This document shows positions 1-8,800 of a stretch of DNA of 22,643 bases, in pieces. Made by a program: the position numbers and the translations under genes. The notes beneath the pieces were generated by a model, which was not told where the DNA came from, ran no database searches, and saw only the letters and a list, made by a program, of their open reading frames with translations. Positions within the stretch are counted from its first letter, which is position 1; the number at the start of each line of letters is the position of its first letter. Source of the stretch: a virus; IMG/VR virus record IMGVR_UViG_3300022074_000406, positions 1 to 22,643 of that record; one strand, given 5' to 3'.

Positions 1-283
1 GTAGTATTCCTTTCTTCTGGGCGTTGGCACATACCTGCGCCGCTATGAAAGACTTGCCGGTTGCCTCTAGCCCAGCAATTTCAGTAATCTTGCCTACAGG
101 AATTCCTCCCCACTTACCCTTACAAGTAATTGCATCCAACCACTTAGCACCAGTTGGAATCCAGTCAATTACATCTGTTGGGTTTTCTTCCTCAAGATTG
201 TGTGCAACCTTTCTTCCTGCTATTTTATTGATTCTACCAAGTAGATCGGATGGGGATAGCTTCCCCGCTTTTGCATTTGCCAT
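1..283 (-). CDS. uvsX: RecA/UvsX-like recombinase, N-terminal part (runs off the window)
   Basis: This is the first 94 codons of a RecA-family strand-exchange ATPase; the gene continues beyond the left edge. Such proteins form filaments on ssDNA and drive homologous pairing in recombination-dependent phage replication. A short helical N-terminus is followed by the core opening, with IPVGKITEIAGLEATGKS at residues 61-78. The Walker A box is GLEATGKS (71-78), closer to the RecA GPESSGKT style than to T4 UvsX. The ATG at 283 is preceded by AAAAGGAG at good spacing. It sits downstream of an ssDNA-binding protein gene, its usual functional partner, but has its own sigma70-like promoter at 371-398. 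RecA family membership is clear; UvsX rather than RecA is inferred from the phage setting. Confidence 0.85.
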   Translation of the reverse strand, partial: MANAKAGKLSPSDLLGRINKIAGRKVAHNLEEENPTDVIDWIPTGAKWLDAITCKGKWGGIPVGKITEIAGLEATGKSFIAAQVCANAQKKGIL

Positions 284-370
284 ATTCTTTCTCCTTTTAA
301 TCGTAAAGCCGCTGTATATCGTTGTTTTTCTTTTTTTTATAATATTGATATAGTAGCGGTGGCTATAGTA

Positions 371-398
371 AATATAGCATAAAAATACGAAAAGTCAA
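371..398 (-). promoter_or_regulatory. sigma70-like extended -10 promoter for the recombinase gene
   Basis: Reading the minus strand, TTGACT (398-393) and TATATT (376-371) are separated by 16 nt, with TGC directly before the -10 (an extended -10). The -35 box lies within the T-rich tail of the preceding terminator. The start site would be near 364, giving an AU-rich leader of about 80 nt. This suggests expression by the host sigma70 holoenzyme, separate from upstream genes. Confidence 0.6.
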
Positions 399-425
399 AC
401 AAAAACCCCGCTCTTCGGAGCGGGG
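397..425 (-). terminator. Rho-independent terminator after the AIPR-like gene
   Basis: On the minus strand a perfect 8-bp stem CCCCGCTC / GAGCGGGG (425-418 with 413-406) closes a CGAA loop and is followed by TTTTTGTTT. It lies 12 nt past the stop of the gene ending at 437. The plus-strand side lacks a T-tract, so it is unidirectional. Confidence 0.9.
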
Positions 426-436
426 AAAAGGAGATT

Positions 437-1723
437 TTATTTAGCGGCAGCAAAAGATGGAATGTGAGCTTTCCAAGTATTTCTGTAATAAGAGTCCCTT
501 ACAATTGCACTTACTTCTGCCCACATACTTGGCAAGGCAGCAAAGTCAGAATACCTTTTATAATTTGTTTTACCAAAGTTGTTAGTAAAGTTTCGTTCCA
601 TAGCAACCAATACATCTTCACCACAACATTGCCAAACAGCTTTCATCTCCTCTACAGTAAGCTTAGAAATAAACTTACTTGTTCTTTTGTCAAATTTAAA
701 GAAATTGTCAATAAACCCATGAAGAACTACGGGCATAACAGCCTTGTTCAAGGTGAACGGAACAGGCTTTGCTGTTAAAAACAAATGCGACTTATGTGGC
801 CTTCTGTCATTGAGAGACTTGGTTGTTGAATGCGACTTAAGAATGCCATAGTCGTCATGTTTACCTCGGAGGATAATGGCCATGTTAGATTGTACGTGAT
901 CTGACAATTCTAATACTTCGTTAATTTTTTGTGACGCTGCAGTGAGATACTCACCAACTTCATCGTTTTTCCATAATTTCATTATTCTTTCCTCTCCATG
1001 GAGAGGCCATCTGGAAATTTCAGAGAGAGAATAATCCATATGGAATGTTAAAGGTAGAAAAACCCCTAAAAGGCTTGTTACTTGACCCATACCACACTCA
1101 ACCTTGACTTTCTCTCCGTGCATGGAAACTTGATTTTGTCGAAAACCAATATTTCTTTTATCACAATATGTCAAAGTCTTTTTTAAAGTATCAAAACAGC
1201 CATCACTGTTTACTTCACTTTTTGTTTTTTGCTTTTGAATAGCATTCGTAGCATTGGCCACTTCTCTAACTTCTTGCATTGAGTTAAACGAACTTCTTTC
1301 AACCAATTCTAGCTTTACTACTTTTTCTGTAATATTTGGATTGGCGTTAATTGCCTTCATCACCATGTGAAGGGTATGCTGACCATCATAGTGACCAGTA
1401 AAGCCATCTGATGGCGAACAGGAAAAAGAAACTAGTGTCTTTCCCTCTTCATTTTCTGTTAACTTCAGAGAATTATCATCAATGATGGCTTTTATGCCTC
1501 TATTCTTTAGAGCAAAATTGGTATCATACTCATAGCTTTTTTGTATTGCTTTAGCTATTTTTGTTTTTGTATCAACATCTCTAGGATTACCTCCTTTTGG
1601 AATTCTATCCAAAGGATACTGCTTTGATGGTATCACTGCACAGATATGTGATTTAGAACCATTACTGCTTTCAATTACAGAAATGGACTTACTGCTCTGC
1701 AGTGGGAATGTTATATTTGTCAT
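437..1723 (-). CDS. AIPR/DGQHR-like protein (abortive-infection phage-resistance family)
   Basis: The 428-aa protein shows the signature order of AIPR-family proteins (PF10592 type). These are FALKNRGIKAI near residues 70-80 (the conserved NRG segment), HYDGQHTLHM at 111-120 (the [ND]GQ[QH]T core, also like DGQHR-domain proteins), and VANATNAIQKQK at 155-166 (the ATN.Q segment). AIPR members are known mainly from bacterial abortive-infection loci and defence islands; their biochemistry is poorly settled. Here the gene lies between a gp32-like ssDNA-binding protein gene and the recombinase, with a terminator on each side. The ATG at 1723 has AAGGAG upstream. Possible roles are counter-defence, exclusion of other phages, or DNA metabolism; none is shown by the sequence. 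I am fairly sure of the family and not of the function. Confidence 0.65.
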   Translation of the reverse strand: MTNITFPLQSSKSISVIESSNGSKSHICAVIPSKQYPLDRIPKGGNPRDVDTKTKIAKAIQKSYEYDTNFALKNRGIKAIIDDNSLKLTENEEGKTLVSFSCSPSDGFTGHYDGQHTLHMVMKAINANPNITEKVVKLELVERSSFNSMQEVREVANATNAIQKQKTKSEVNSDGCFDTLKKTLTYCDKRNIGFRQNQVSMHGEKVKVECGMGQVTSLLGVFLPLTFHMDYSLSEISRWPLHGEERIMKLWKNDEVGEYLTAASQKINEVLELSDHVQSNMAIILRGKHDDYGILKSHSTTKSLNDRRPHKSHLFLTAKPVPFTLNKAVMPVVLHGFIDNFFKFDKRTSKFISKLTVEEMKAVWQCCGEDVLVAMERNFTNNFGKTNYKRYSDFAALPSMWAEVSAIVRDSYYRNTWKAHIPSFAAAK

Positions 1724-1779
1724 TTTTTCTTCTCCTTATTAGATATAATGACATGCCTTACACCTCTAACTGTGAAGGC

Positions 1780-1804
1780 AAAAAGGCGTACTTAGCCCGA
1801 CGCC
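1780..1804 (-). terminator. Rho-independent terminator after the ssDNA-binding protein gene
   Basis: On the minus strand GGCGT (1804-1800) pairs with ACGCC (1789-1785) across a 10-nt loop and is followed by TTTTTG. It lies 15 nt past the stop of the gene ending at 1820. The stem is short, so termination may be partial, allowing read-through into the AIPR-like gene. Confidence 0.65.
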
Positions 1805-1819
1805 AAAGGCATACGATTA

Positions 1820-2596
1820 TTACTTACCTGCCAATTCAGCAAAAGCTTGGTCAACGGCGCTACCCTTACTACTGTAAGCAGTAGTCTCGGAGCTACGAGC
1901 CTCGGCAGAAGAGTCACCAGACATCATGTTATCAAGGATTACCTCAATCTCACGGGTAGTCTTACGCTTATCAGCGAAGAGCTTGTCAATGGTTGGTGTC
2001 TTGCTGACGATGGCAGAAGCTTCGTGCTTATCAGTAAGCAAGGGCGAAGTGTTACGACGCATCTTCAAAGTGGTCTGAGGGAACGCCCCAGGACGGTTTG
2101 GCTTCTCATAAGTAAGGCCAATATCGGTGCCCTCATCAAGGTCAGTGATATCGCCATACTCAGGGTCTAGCACATATCCAAGAAGCATCTCGTAAGCCTT
2201 CTTGCCATAGCCGTAGTACTTGACACCTTCACTCTCCTTCCCGCGAACAACAACTGGAGAGAAGTAGCGGGGGCGAACAAAAAGCTGCTTAGCAAGTTCC
2301 TTTGTGGCCTCATCCTTGGTTTCGGTGTATTCCTTCCAAAGAGAAGACGCAAACTCACAGATTGGGCAATGTTCTCCTTCATTACGCTTAGGACAAAGAA
2401 TTCCGCCCTTGTGGTCAGGAAGGTTGTAGTGGAAGAAAACTTCCTTGAAGGGATCTCCATCAGGTGATGGTACGATACGAATATCCTGCTCACCCTCTTG
2501 TGGACGGAAGAATGGTGAGTTACTACCATTTCCACCCTTGACCTCGCCCTTTAGTACGGCGAGCTTCTTACGCATTAGTTCTAGATTGATTGCCAT
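1820..2596 (-). CDS. 32: gp32-like single-stranded DNA-binding protein
   Basis: The 258-aa protein resembles T4 gp32, which coats ssDNA cooperatively and organises replication and recombination. The basic N-terminus (LELMRKKLAVLKG) fits the cooperativity element of gp32. A zinc-binding cluster follows: H62 or H76 with C68, C77 and C80 in CPKRNEGEHCPIC, matching the H/C/C/C subdomain of gp32. The aromatic-rich stretch FVRPRYFSPVVV is typical of the OB-fold core. The C-terminus ends in AVDQAFAELAGK and is less acidic than T4 gp32. The ATG at 2596 follows AAAAAGGAG. The leader contains several hairpins (listed separately). The adjacent recombinase gene supports the role. Confidence 0.85.
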   Translation of the reverse strand: MAINLELMRKKLAVLKGEVKGGNGSNSPFFRPQEGEQDIRIVPSPDGDPFKEVFFHYNLPDHKGGILCPKRNEGEHCPICEFASSLWKEYTETKDEATKELAKQLFVRPRYFSPVVVRGKESEGVKYYGYGKKAYEMLLGYVLDPEYGDITDLDEGTDIGLTYEKPNRPGAFPQTTLKMRRNTSPLLTDKHEASAIVSKTPTIDKLFADKRKTTREIEVILDNMMSGDSSAEARSSETTAYSSKGSAVDQAFAELAGK

Positions 2597-2642
2597 TGTC
2601 TTTTTCTCCTTTTTATTATTAAAGACACAGAGCGTTCCTCTG
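2597..2642 (-). promoter_or_regulatory. Structured leader of the gp32-like gene (candidate translational operator)
   Basis: On the minus strand there are two hairpins before the start codon. CAGAG/CTCTG (2642-2638 with 2632-2628) has a 5-nt loop. TGTCTTT/AAAGACA (2627-2621 with 2603-2597) has a 17-nt A-rich loop holding the Shine-Dalgarno AAGGAG and ends exactly at the ATG. T4 gene 32 is known to be autoregulated by gp32 binding an unstructured A/U-rich leader next to a structured element; the layout here is similar. The autoregulation itself is inferred. Confidence 0.4.
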
Positions 2643-2651
2643 CGACTGGCT

Positions 2652-2677
2652 AAACTCTTAAAAGCAATTAAGAGTTT
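2652..2677 (-). repeat. 10-bp perfect inverted repeat overlapping the stop codon of the tubulin-like gene
   Basis: AAACTCTTAA and TTAAGAGTTT flank a 6-nt centre, and the TAA stop at 2668 lies inside the repeat. The stem is AT-rich and lacks a clear U-tract, so it is at best a weak terminator. It may instead be an RNA-processing or stability hairpin between the tubulin-like and ssb genes. Confidence 0.5.
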
Positions 2678-3507
2678 GATTGTACTGCATTAGTATGGGC
2701 AATGCAGAACCCAAAGTCAGAATCTGTATTAGATTCGTATATTGCATACGACAGATTCTTGAAAGCGTTTCTTGGTTTGTTTTTTAATGTATCTACCAGC
2801 TTCTTGTGGAGAGTGCCATCTGTTTCCAAGCGGTCGCTCGTTATACACACATAGTAACTGGTGTCGCGTGCCATGTCAAGCTCATAGAACATTTTTTCTG
2901 ACAGGTTTTGAGGGCTAACCATACCAAATGTTCTGATTCTCTGGACCTCAGACGGATTGCTGAGATTACCTATGAGAGGCTTCTTATTAGCAAAATAATT
3001 CATGTAATGAATTACATAATAAATAGTCTGGTTGAGGGTTGAAAAGTAGTTTTTGATTGGCACATTACCAATTATTTCTTCGACTTTTGTGTTAGATATG
3101 ATGGTCATATTGTGGAATAAACCAGACCTTGTATACTCCTGCAAAATACCAAAAACAGCATTTTCTTGGAGCTTTGCCTGACCGGACAAAAGCTCAATGT
3201 CAGGCTTTACATAGAAAATCTCTATCTTCTTGTCTTTTACTTGTTCAAGTATACCCAAAGCATAATTTGAACAAAAGGATGACCCACAGAGGATGACCTG
3301 TATGTGTTCGGAAATAGCAGTCTTACATGCTGTAAGGTCTGGAATGTGATTCTCACATTGTTCGGGAGTTGAAGCAGACTCTAACCGAATATGGTTATCT
3401 TCATTCTCCTCTTGGGTCGTAAAGTTTACTATATTATAGTTTTTATGTTCTTGGAACAACGATGCAATATTCTTGCCCGCTGTTCCGATACCAAAAATCG
3501 TAATCAT
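2668..3507 (-). CDS. Divergent FtsZ/tubulin-like protein
   Basis: The 279-aa protein appears to follow the FtsZ/tubulin layout. It opens with MITIFGIGTAGKNIA (the first glycine loop, compare FtsZ GIGGGGSNA). VILCGSSFCSNYALGILEQV at 71-90 sits where the GGGTGTG box and its helix should be. IEIFYVKPDIELL then resembles the FtsZ strand before the EG.R helix, and MTIISNTKVEEIIG resembles the 'vvipNdrLl' strand and helix. The G-box is degraded and the catalytic T7 loop (NxDxxD) appears replaced by GNLSNPSEV, so GTP hydrolysis may be lost or altered. It is shorter than FtsZ (about 380) and PhuZ (about 315). The start codon overlaps the polymerase stop as ATGA, implying translational coupling. Fold assignment is by pattern only. 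Confidence 0.45.
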   Translation of the reverse strand: MITIFGIGTAGKNIASLFQEHKNYNIVNFTTQEENEDNHIRLESASTPEQCENHIPDLTACKTAISEHIQVILCGSSFCSNYALGILEQVKDKKIEIFYVKPDIELLSGQAKLQENAVFGILQEYTRSGLFHNMTIISNTKVEEIIGNVPIKNYFSTLNQTIYYVIHYMNYFANKKPLIGNLSNPSEVQRIRTFGMVSPQNLSEKMFYELDMARDTSYYVCITSDRLETDGTLHKKLVDTLKNKPRNAFKNLSYAIYESNTDSDFGFCIAHTNAVQSNS

Positions 3508-4706
3508 AGGTTTAAATCTTTCATTTCTAGATAATTCTTACCAGCAGTGATGTTGGTCATAAAGTTACCAAGCTTGGTATCAGCAAAAATACTCTTTAGT
3601 TCTGGTAAAAGGTCTCTGTCCTCGTCGGAAAAGTCAATAACGACTTCATCATGCATGAGGTGGGAGACATAGGAGGCTCGGCCCTCCAACGCCTTACTTA
3701 TAGCCACTGCTCGGTCGAGTGTCAAGTCATTTGTAGTGCTCTGCACAAGATAGCTCAAAGCACGTTGATCATCGACTTCAATTGTTCTGTTAAACGGGTT
3801 TGTGACAAAACCATCTACATAATACTTCTCCAAGACAGTCTTTCTGTTGTAGATACTTTTCTCAAAGGTTGTATCTCTCGGGCTATAAAGCCAAGTAAAG
3901 AAGCCAACTTTGGCTTCTTCTCTGTCTATTCCTTCTTTACCCATCAAAGAACCACCAAAAAGGTGTCTTGAGTTCCAATCATGGATATCTTCTTGTGGCT
4001 GCTCTTCCCCAAGAAGACCCAGAAAGGTTCTCACATCGGCTCCGTTGTAATCAAAGGAAATAAACCAGTCGTTATTGGGCTTCAGAAGCTTTCTGAGCTT
4101 CTTCTCCATAGAGAGTAGACCTTGACCCTTGGTGGTGGTCGTAAGGCGTCCTGTGACTGCTCCATAGAGATTATAATGAAGGTATGGCGGCGTGTCAAGT
4201 ATTCTTTGTACCTGTGGTCTCGCCCTGTGAGACACAAAGAGACCTCTACAGCCATCTGTATTGAGATTCAGCTTTTGATTGGAAATATCAACAAGAAGTT
4301 CGTGAATTTTGGCCATATGATCATGGTTTTTTGGTTTCTCATAAGTCTCAAACACATGCTGAGATATTTGATTTTTAATTCCACACCAATCAAGTAAGAA
4401 TCTGTGTGGAACAAGGTCAAAAAAGCATACTTCTTCCATTGGAACATTGGCTATACTGAAAGCCTTCAGATATGCCTTAAACTTTCTAGTTAAATCTTTA
4501 AGTTCAGGCCCAAGCTCTTCTGGGCAAACAGATTCCAGCTCTGCTCCTGCAGTATAAATCCATGCATACTGTGTATTTGTGTTTCTAACCGAGGAAGAGG
4601 CTTTCCAAGTTTTAGTTAGCCCTTGTGGGATACCTTCAAAAGATAATTTACCATCAGTAAAAACACCAATGCATTCTTTTTTGTCATCAAGTGTCTGAAA
4701 AAGCAC
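3504..4706 (-). CDS. Minimal family-A DNA polymerase without an exonuclease domain
   Basis: The 400-aa protein carries the family-A palm and fingers. TGRLTTT is at 185-191 (compare TGRLSS). Motif A is FDYNGADVR (218-226) with catalytic D219. Motif B is R262...K266...Y274 in REEAKVGFFTWLYSP. QSTTND is at about 322-327, and motif C is HDEVV (352-356) with D353. The residue equal to Klenow E710, the ribonucleotide steric gate, appears to be Asp224. There is no room for a 3'-5' or 5'-3' exonuclease, since only about 150 residues precede the thumb/TGRL region. The start is GTG at 4706, immediately after the TAG stop of the preceding gene, with GGAG five bases before. It is coupled to the downstream tubulin-like gene. 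It could be the replicative enzyme or a repair/gap-filling enzyme. Confidence 0.85.
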   Translation of the reverse strand: MLFQTLDDKKECIGVFTDGKLSFEGIPQGLTKTWKASSSVRNTNTQYAWIYTAGAELESVCPEELGPELKDLTRKFKAYLKAFSIANVPMEEVCFFDLVPHRFLLDWCGIKNQISQHVFETYEKPKNHDHMAKIHELLVDISNQKLNLNTDGCRGLFVSHRARPQVQRILDTPPYLHYNLYGAVTGRLTTTTKGQGLLSMEKKLRKLLKPNNDWFISFDYNGADVRTFLGLLGEEQPQEDIHDWNSRHLFGGSLMGKEGIDREEAKVGFFTWLYSPRDTTFEKSIYNRKTVLEKYYVDGFVTNPFNRTIEVDDQRALSYLVQSTTNDLTLDRAVAISKALEGRASYVSHLMHDEVVIDFSDEDRDLLPELKSIFADTKLGNFMTNITAGKNYLEMKDLNL

Positions 4707-5879
4707 CTAAACTCCATTTAGTTGTTTAATTCTTTCTGTTAAAGAGCCAGAAAGTTCATAAGGTTTGCTAAGAAAAAGCTCAACTTTAAAAATAGCTCTG
4801 GTTCTGTCCACCTTAGCCTCACTGAGCATGTTTTTCTCTATAACCACCCGATCATATTCGGACAACTTAATTTCTTCTTCTCTCATTCTCATTTTAAGAT
4901 ACAATTTTAAATATTGTTCTTGAGTTACTTTAGTTAAGTCAGGATTACCTACAACTCTTTGTTGTTTTAAACTTCCATCACCACACTCACCTACAAAGAA
5001 AAAATCTTCTATTAAGGTAAGAGCCATGGTGTTTATAGAATTGATAAAAGATAGATAATTTTGTTTTATTCTGTAATTAAATAATCTGTTAAGAACAGAA
5101 TCAGTTGTAGATAATCCATATCTTGAGGCAGCATTAAGCATTTCAACACTTGCAAGATCGGCAGTTATACGCCACGGTACATCTTTGTCTACCATGAAAC
5201 CAAACGATTTGCAAGTATTAACATAAAATTCCCAATTTTTACTATTATAGAAATTTTCTACTTTTTCTTGATCGTTAACAAAATCTAAATCAGCTATTTC
5301 TATAGATAGGCCAGAGATTAAAGGTGTAGCAAATTTACTTCTTATGAAGCCTTGCAAAGTGACTGGTCTATCTTTACTAACAACATCAAAATAGTTGTCA
5401 ATCTCGTTTAAAAAATCCTCAAAAGAGACAATTTTTTTATTTTGCTCTCTAATCGCATTCCCAATTGACAGCCTAAGATCCGTAATATAAGATTGATAAA
5501 GCTGATCTACTGATGTGTAAGCATTGTAGACTTTCAATTTAGACAAATACTTGTCTGAGGGTGAAATTTTACCTATCAAAGAACATTTTTCAAACTGTCT
5601 TGCTAAAAGAATAAATTGATCAACAACAAAATTTACTGCTCTAAATGCTGCTGTTCTTTCTTCTCCTATAGGAAGAGTTTTTAAATTGTTTAATCTGTCC
5701 ATCAAAACAATTGGTACAAAATTTCTATTGACTTTTCCATAAAATCTTTTTTCAGCAAAGTTAAAATCAACAAAGTTAGAATATTTAGCAGCTGTTTCTT
5801 GAGCTTTAACTTCATAATTTATTCTGTTAAAAAACATTTCTTTAGAATTAAACAGGTTCTTTTCTTTATAAATACTCAT
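4707..5879 (-). CDS. Uncharacterised protein between hub and polymerase genes
   Basis: I do not recognise this 390-aa protein. It is rich in Asn, Lys and Phe, soluble in appearance, with no signal peptide or membrane span. Helical stretches occur near the middle (MLNAASRYGLSTTDSVLNRL) and at the C-terminus (KLYLKMRMREEEIKLSEYDR). The start ATG at 5879 lies 2 nt after the stop of the 1016-aa baseplate gene and has no good Shine-Dalgarno, so translation probably depends on re-initiation from that gene. Its own TAG stop is followed directly by the GTG start of the polymerase. Position suggests a virion or tail-assembly protein, but a replication role linked to the polymerase cannot be excluded. 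Confidence 0.6.
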   Translation of the reverse strand: MSIYKEKNLFNSKEMFFNRINYEVKAQETAAKYSNFVDFNFAEKRFYGKVNRNFVPIVLMDRLNNLKTLPIGEERTAAFRAVNFVVDQFILLARQFEKCSLIGKISPSDKYLSKLKVYNAYTSVDQLYQSYITDLRLSIGNAIREQNKKIVSFEDFLNEIDNYFDVVSKDRPVTLQGFIRSKFATPLISGLSIEIADLDFVNDQEKVENFYNSKNWEFYVNTCKSFGFMVDKDVPWRITADLASVEMLNAASRYGLSTTDSVLNRLFNYRIKQNYLSFINSINTMALTLIEDFFFVGECGDGSLKQQRVVGNPDLTKVTQEQYLKLYLKMRMREEEIKLSEYDRVVIEKNMLSEAKVDRTRAIFKVELFLSKPYELSGSLTERIKQLNGV

Positions 5880-5881
5880 TT

Positions 5882-8800
5882 TTAATTACCGGTAACAGTT
5901 GCACATTTTGGTGTTCCATTAACATTACTACCAATTTGTTTTCTCTTGGATGGGTCGGCGTTTACATCTCTAGTATCTGTGCTGGCAACCCATCTAGCAG
6001 TCAACTTTGTCTCAGATTCGCCAGGGCCAAGTGAATGTTCAACTTCAATTACCATACAATAACCACCAATACCTAAAACACTTAAATCAAAACTTTTACC
6101 ATTAAAAGTCAAATTGTTGGCTGATGGGTCGAAACTTTTTGGATCAACATAGATGTATGTACCGGGGAAAATATTAAAGTTACCGAAAGTGGTGATGTTT
6201 ACATCATAAACATCAATTAACTGCCTGAGACCATCAAAACCTTCTTGCTCAAATCTAACTTCAGGTAGTCCAGGAGCATTAGTTCTTTGTAGAGAAATAT
6301 TCTTTATACAACCATCTGGTCTTCCACCAAGGAAATGGTAGATGGCAGACCCCATATTTGTCTCATAATCACCAGTGAGTTTTTCATTTGGTATTAATCT
6401 ACCAGCATTAAAACTAAGTATGAATTTTTCATCTTTAGGATTACCTGTTACTCTGGGATCTGATTTTGGTCCCGAAATGCTTAGTAAAGGCTGTTGAGGC
6501 ACTAGTGGAGAACCTTTGGAAACTGTGGTCGTATAGAAAATTTCTCCGGGGCCACTTGTTGGTTCAGCCACAGTGTACCTATCTGCATCATTGTAAGATG
6601 TAAAAAAGTTTTGCATTAGACTTGTTCTTTGTGAAGTATCGTGTTTGTAACACGAAGAGTCATTGAGCATTCTAACCAAAAAATCATTAAAAAAGTCTCT
6701 ACAAAAAGCTACCAAAGGATAATCCGTTTTATCAATTGAAAGAATCTTATTTGTGATCCAGCCAACAAAGTGTTTGAGTGATATTGGTATGTGGCCAATG
6801 TTTACAGAATGGTAACCAGTAGGTGTAGCACCAGCAGCATTAGGGTCATAAAGCTCCACAGGTCCCAACAATAACCTAAACTTATCAAAAATTGCTTTTT
6901 GTTGAGGATTTTGATTTATAATAGGAGTGATAGTTTCAAAAATAGTATTAAAGAGGTCTCTTACGTGAAAATAGATTATGTTTTCTTTTGAAATATCATT
7001 AATTTGTTTTTGAATTTTACTATTACTAGAAGAACCAGTTCCAACGCTACCTGTAGCGGCATTTACTATGGCTGTTGAAGATCCCGCAGTACTTGAACCA
7101 GCAACTTTTTTGCTACCTGTTCCTAGAAGTGGGGGCTTTGTTATTTGATAAGTTGGTCCCTCTGAGAGGGCTTGTAATAATTCGATAGTTGTAAGTGGCA
7201 AATAATAGAGTCTGTTTTTAGCCAACATTGTTTGATGTATTGTAGCTAATTTTTGTTTTTTGTATTTGACTATGTTTGCACCATAGTTTTTTCGGATCTC
7301 ATCAAGTTCTTTATTTATTTTTTCAGCCTGTGAGGCGGATACGTTTTTACATTTTTCAGTTTCTTTGGCAGCAATTTTTGTATCAAAGTCTGTTTTAGCA
7401 TCTTTTATATCTTGATTAGCTAAAACATCAAAGTTTGGTTGCTCAAAAAAATCATCAATAAAAGAAAAATATTCAATTGTAAAAGTAACTGATCCCTGAT
7501 CATCTAAATCAAAAGAGTGCCGTACAGGAGTTAGATTAAGGCTCATAAAAGATTCTTTTAAAGCGTCAGAACCTGTTTTAGAAAAAAAGTTTGGAACATT
7601 TGTTCTAATTGGCTTTGCCCATCCAATGACTGCTTTTAAGCGAAAATTTAACATTTGGTTGGGGTCATACTTCATTGAACTAACACCACCAGTTTTTAAA
7701 GCTAAATCAAGATATCTAAATTTTTCTTTTTTTGATGTGTCAATATATCTTTCTCTTGAAAGTTCACTGAAGTTGTTGGCTTTTATTTTTAATGTCGCTG
7801 TTATTGATCTTTTAACAGCAAAAGGGTTGCTTCCGTTTAGTTTACACGAGAAAGAACTAATACCAACTCCAAAACCCCTCATTTTTTTACTATTTAACAT
7901 CTCTAAGGGGTCGCCTGGATTACCGCTTGAGTCAATTATATTGAAATAATTATCTTTTACAGAGTTAGATTCAAATGGAATCTCAAACTCTTTTCTATTT
8001 TCAACATTTGTTGTAACTTTGAATAATCTTATTTGAGGCTGTAAAGAAGATAATTCATGATTTTTTATTTCAAATAGATAGCGCTGGTTTGGGTATTGAG
8101 TTAAGGCAGGAATATGAAAGAAAGGATCACTGGCTGTTAGCATCTTTAAGTGAGGATCATTATTGCCTAAAAGAGGAGGAGTTGCTGGAGGGTTTAGTTT
8201 GTATTCTTGTACAAGCTCAACTATGTGATTTAACAGAATACATTGTTCTTTATAAAGGATTGTGTCCGCTACACTTTCATCAGCCAATAGCTGAGCATTT
8301 TTTAATTGTGCCTTATTAGCAGCTAAGGCGGGACCAGTTGAGGCCGCAGTAGCAGCCGCAGCAATCGAGCCAGAGGCCTGTATAGCAGCGATTTCGCTTG
8401 CTATTTGGGCTGCAGTCTTTCCTTGCTGATCAAGCTGTTCTTTAACTGCTTCTTCAATAGCAGAAACATCAGGATTACTAAGACAATCTGTATATAGAGC
8501 ATCAAGTTCTGCCTCTAATTTTACTATTTTTTGGTTTACTTCAGCAATCTTGCTGTCTTCTAAACTTTCTTTTAAGCTTTTTGCCTTTTCAATATTGGCT
8601 GGTGTACTACTTGGATTGTTAATAACAACACCAGTCAGGGCTCCCACTACAGCATTGATACTACCGCCAGCAAAAGAGTAAGCATCTTTTTTAGCTTGGA
8701 AATCAGCTGAACTGTTTGTGCTATTTAGTACATTTTCTGGTAAAGCTGAGGGTAGCGGCAGTCCCATTCCGGTCAATGAAACAGCAGAATTGAAAGCACT

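Noticed and set aside
24-353. Plus-strand open frame of 109 codons
   Set aside because: It lies opposite the recombinase gene and its leader, has a hydrophobic, low-quality composition and no ribosome site; the minus-strand frame carries a Walker A box.
1738-1765. Possible sigma70 promoter (TTAGAG and TATATC-like) before the AIPR-like gene
   Set aside because: The -35 match is weak and the spacing fits only loosely; read-through of the short terminator upstream is just as likely.
2167-2535. Minus-strand open frame of 122 codons inside the ssb gene
   Set aside because: It is a shadow frame; the 258-aa frame has the zinc cluster and a proper Shine-Dalgarno.
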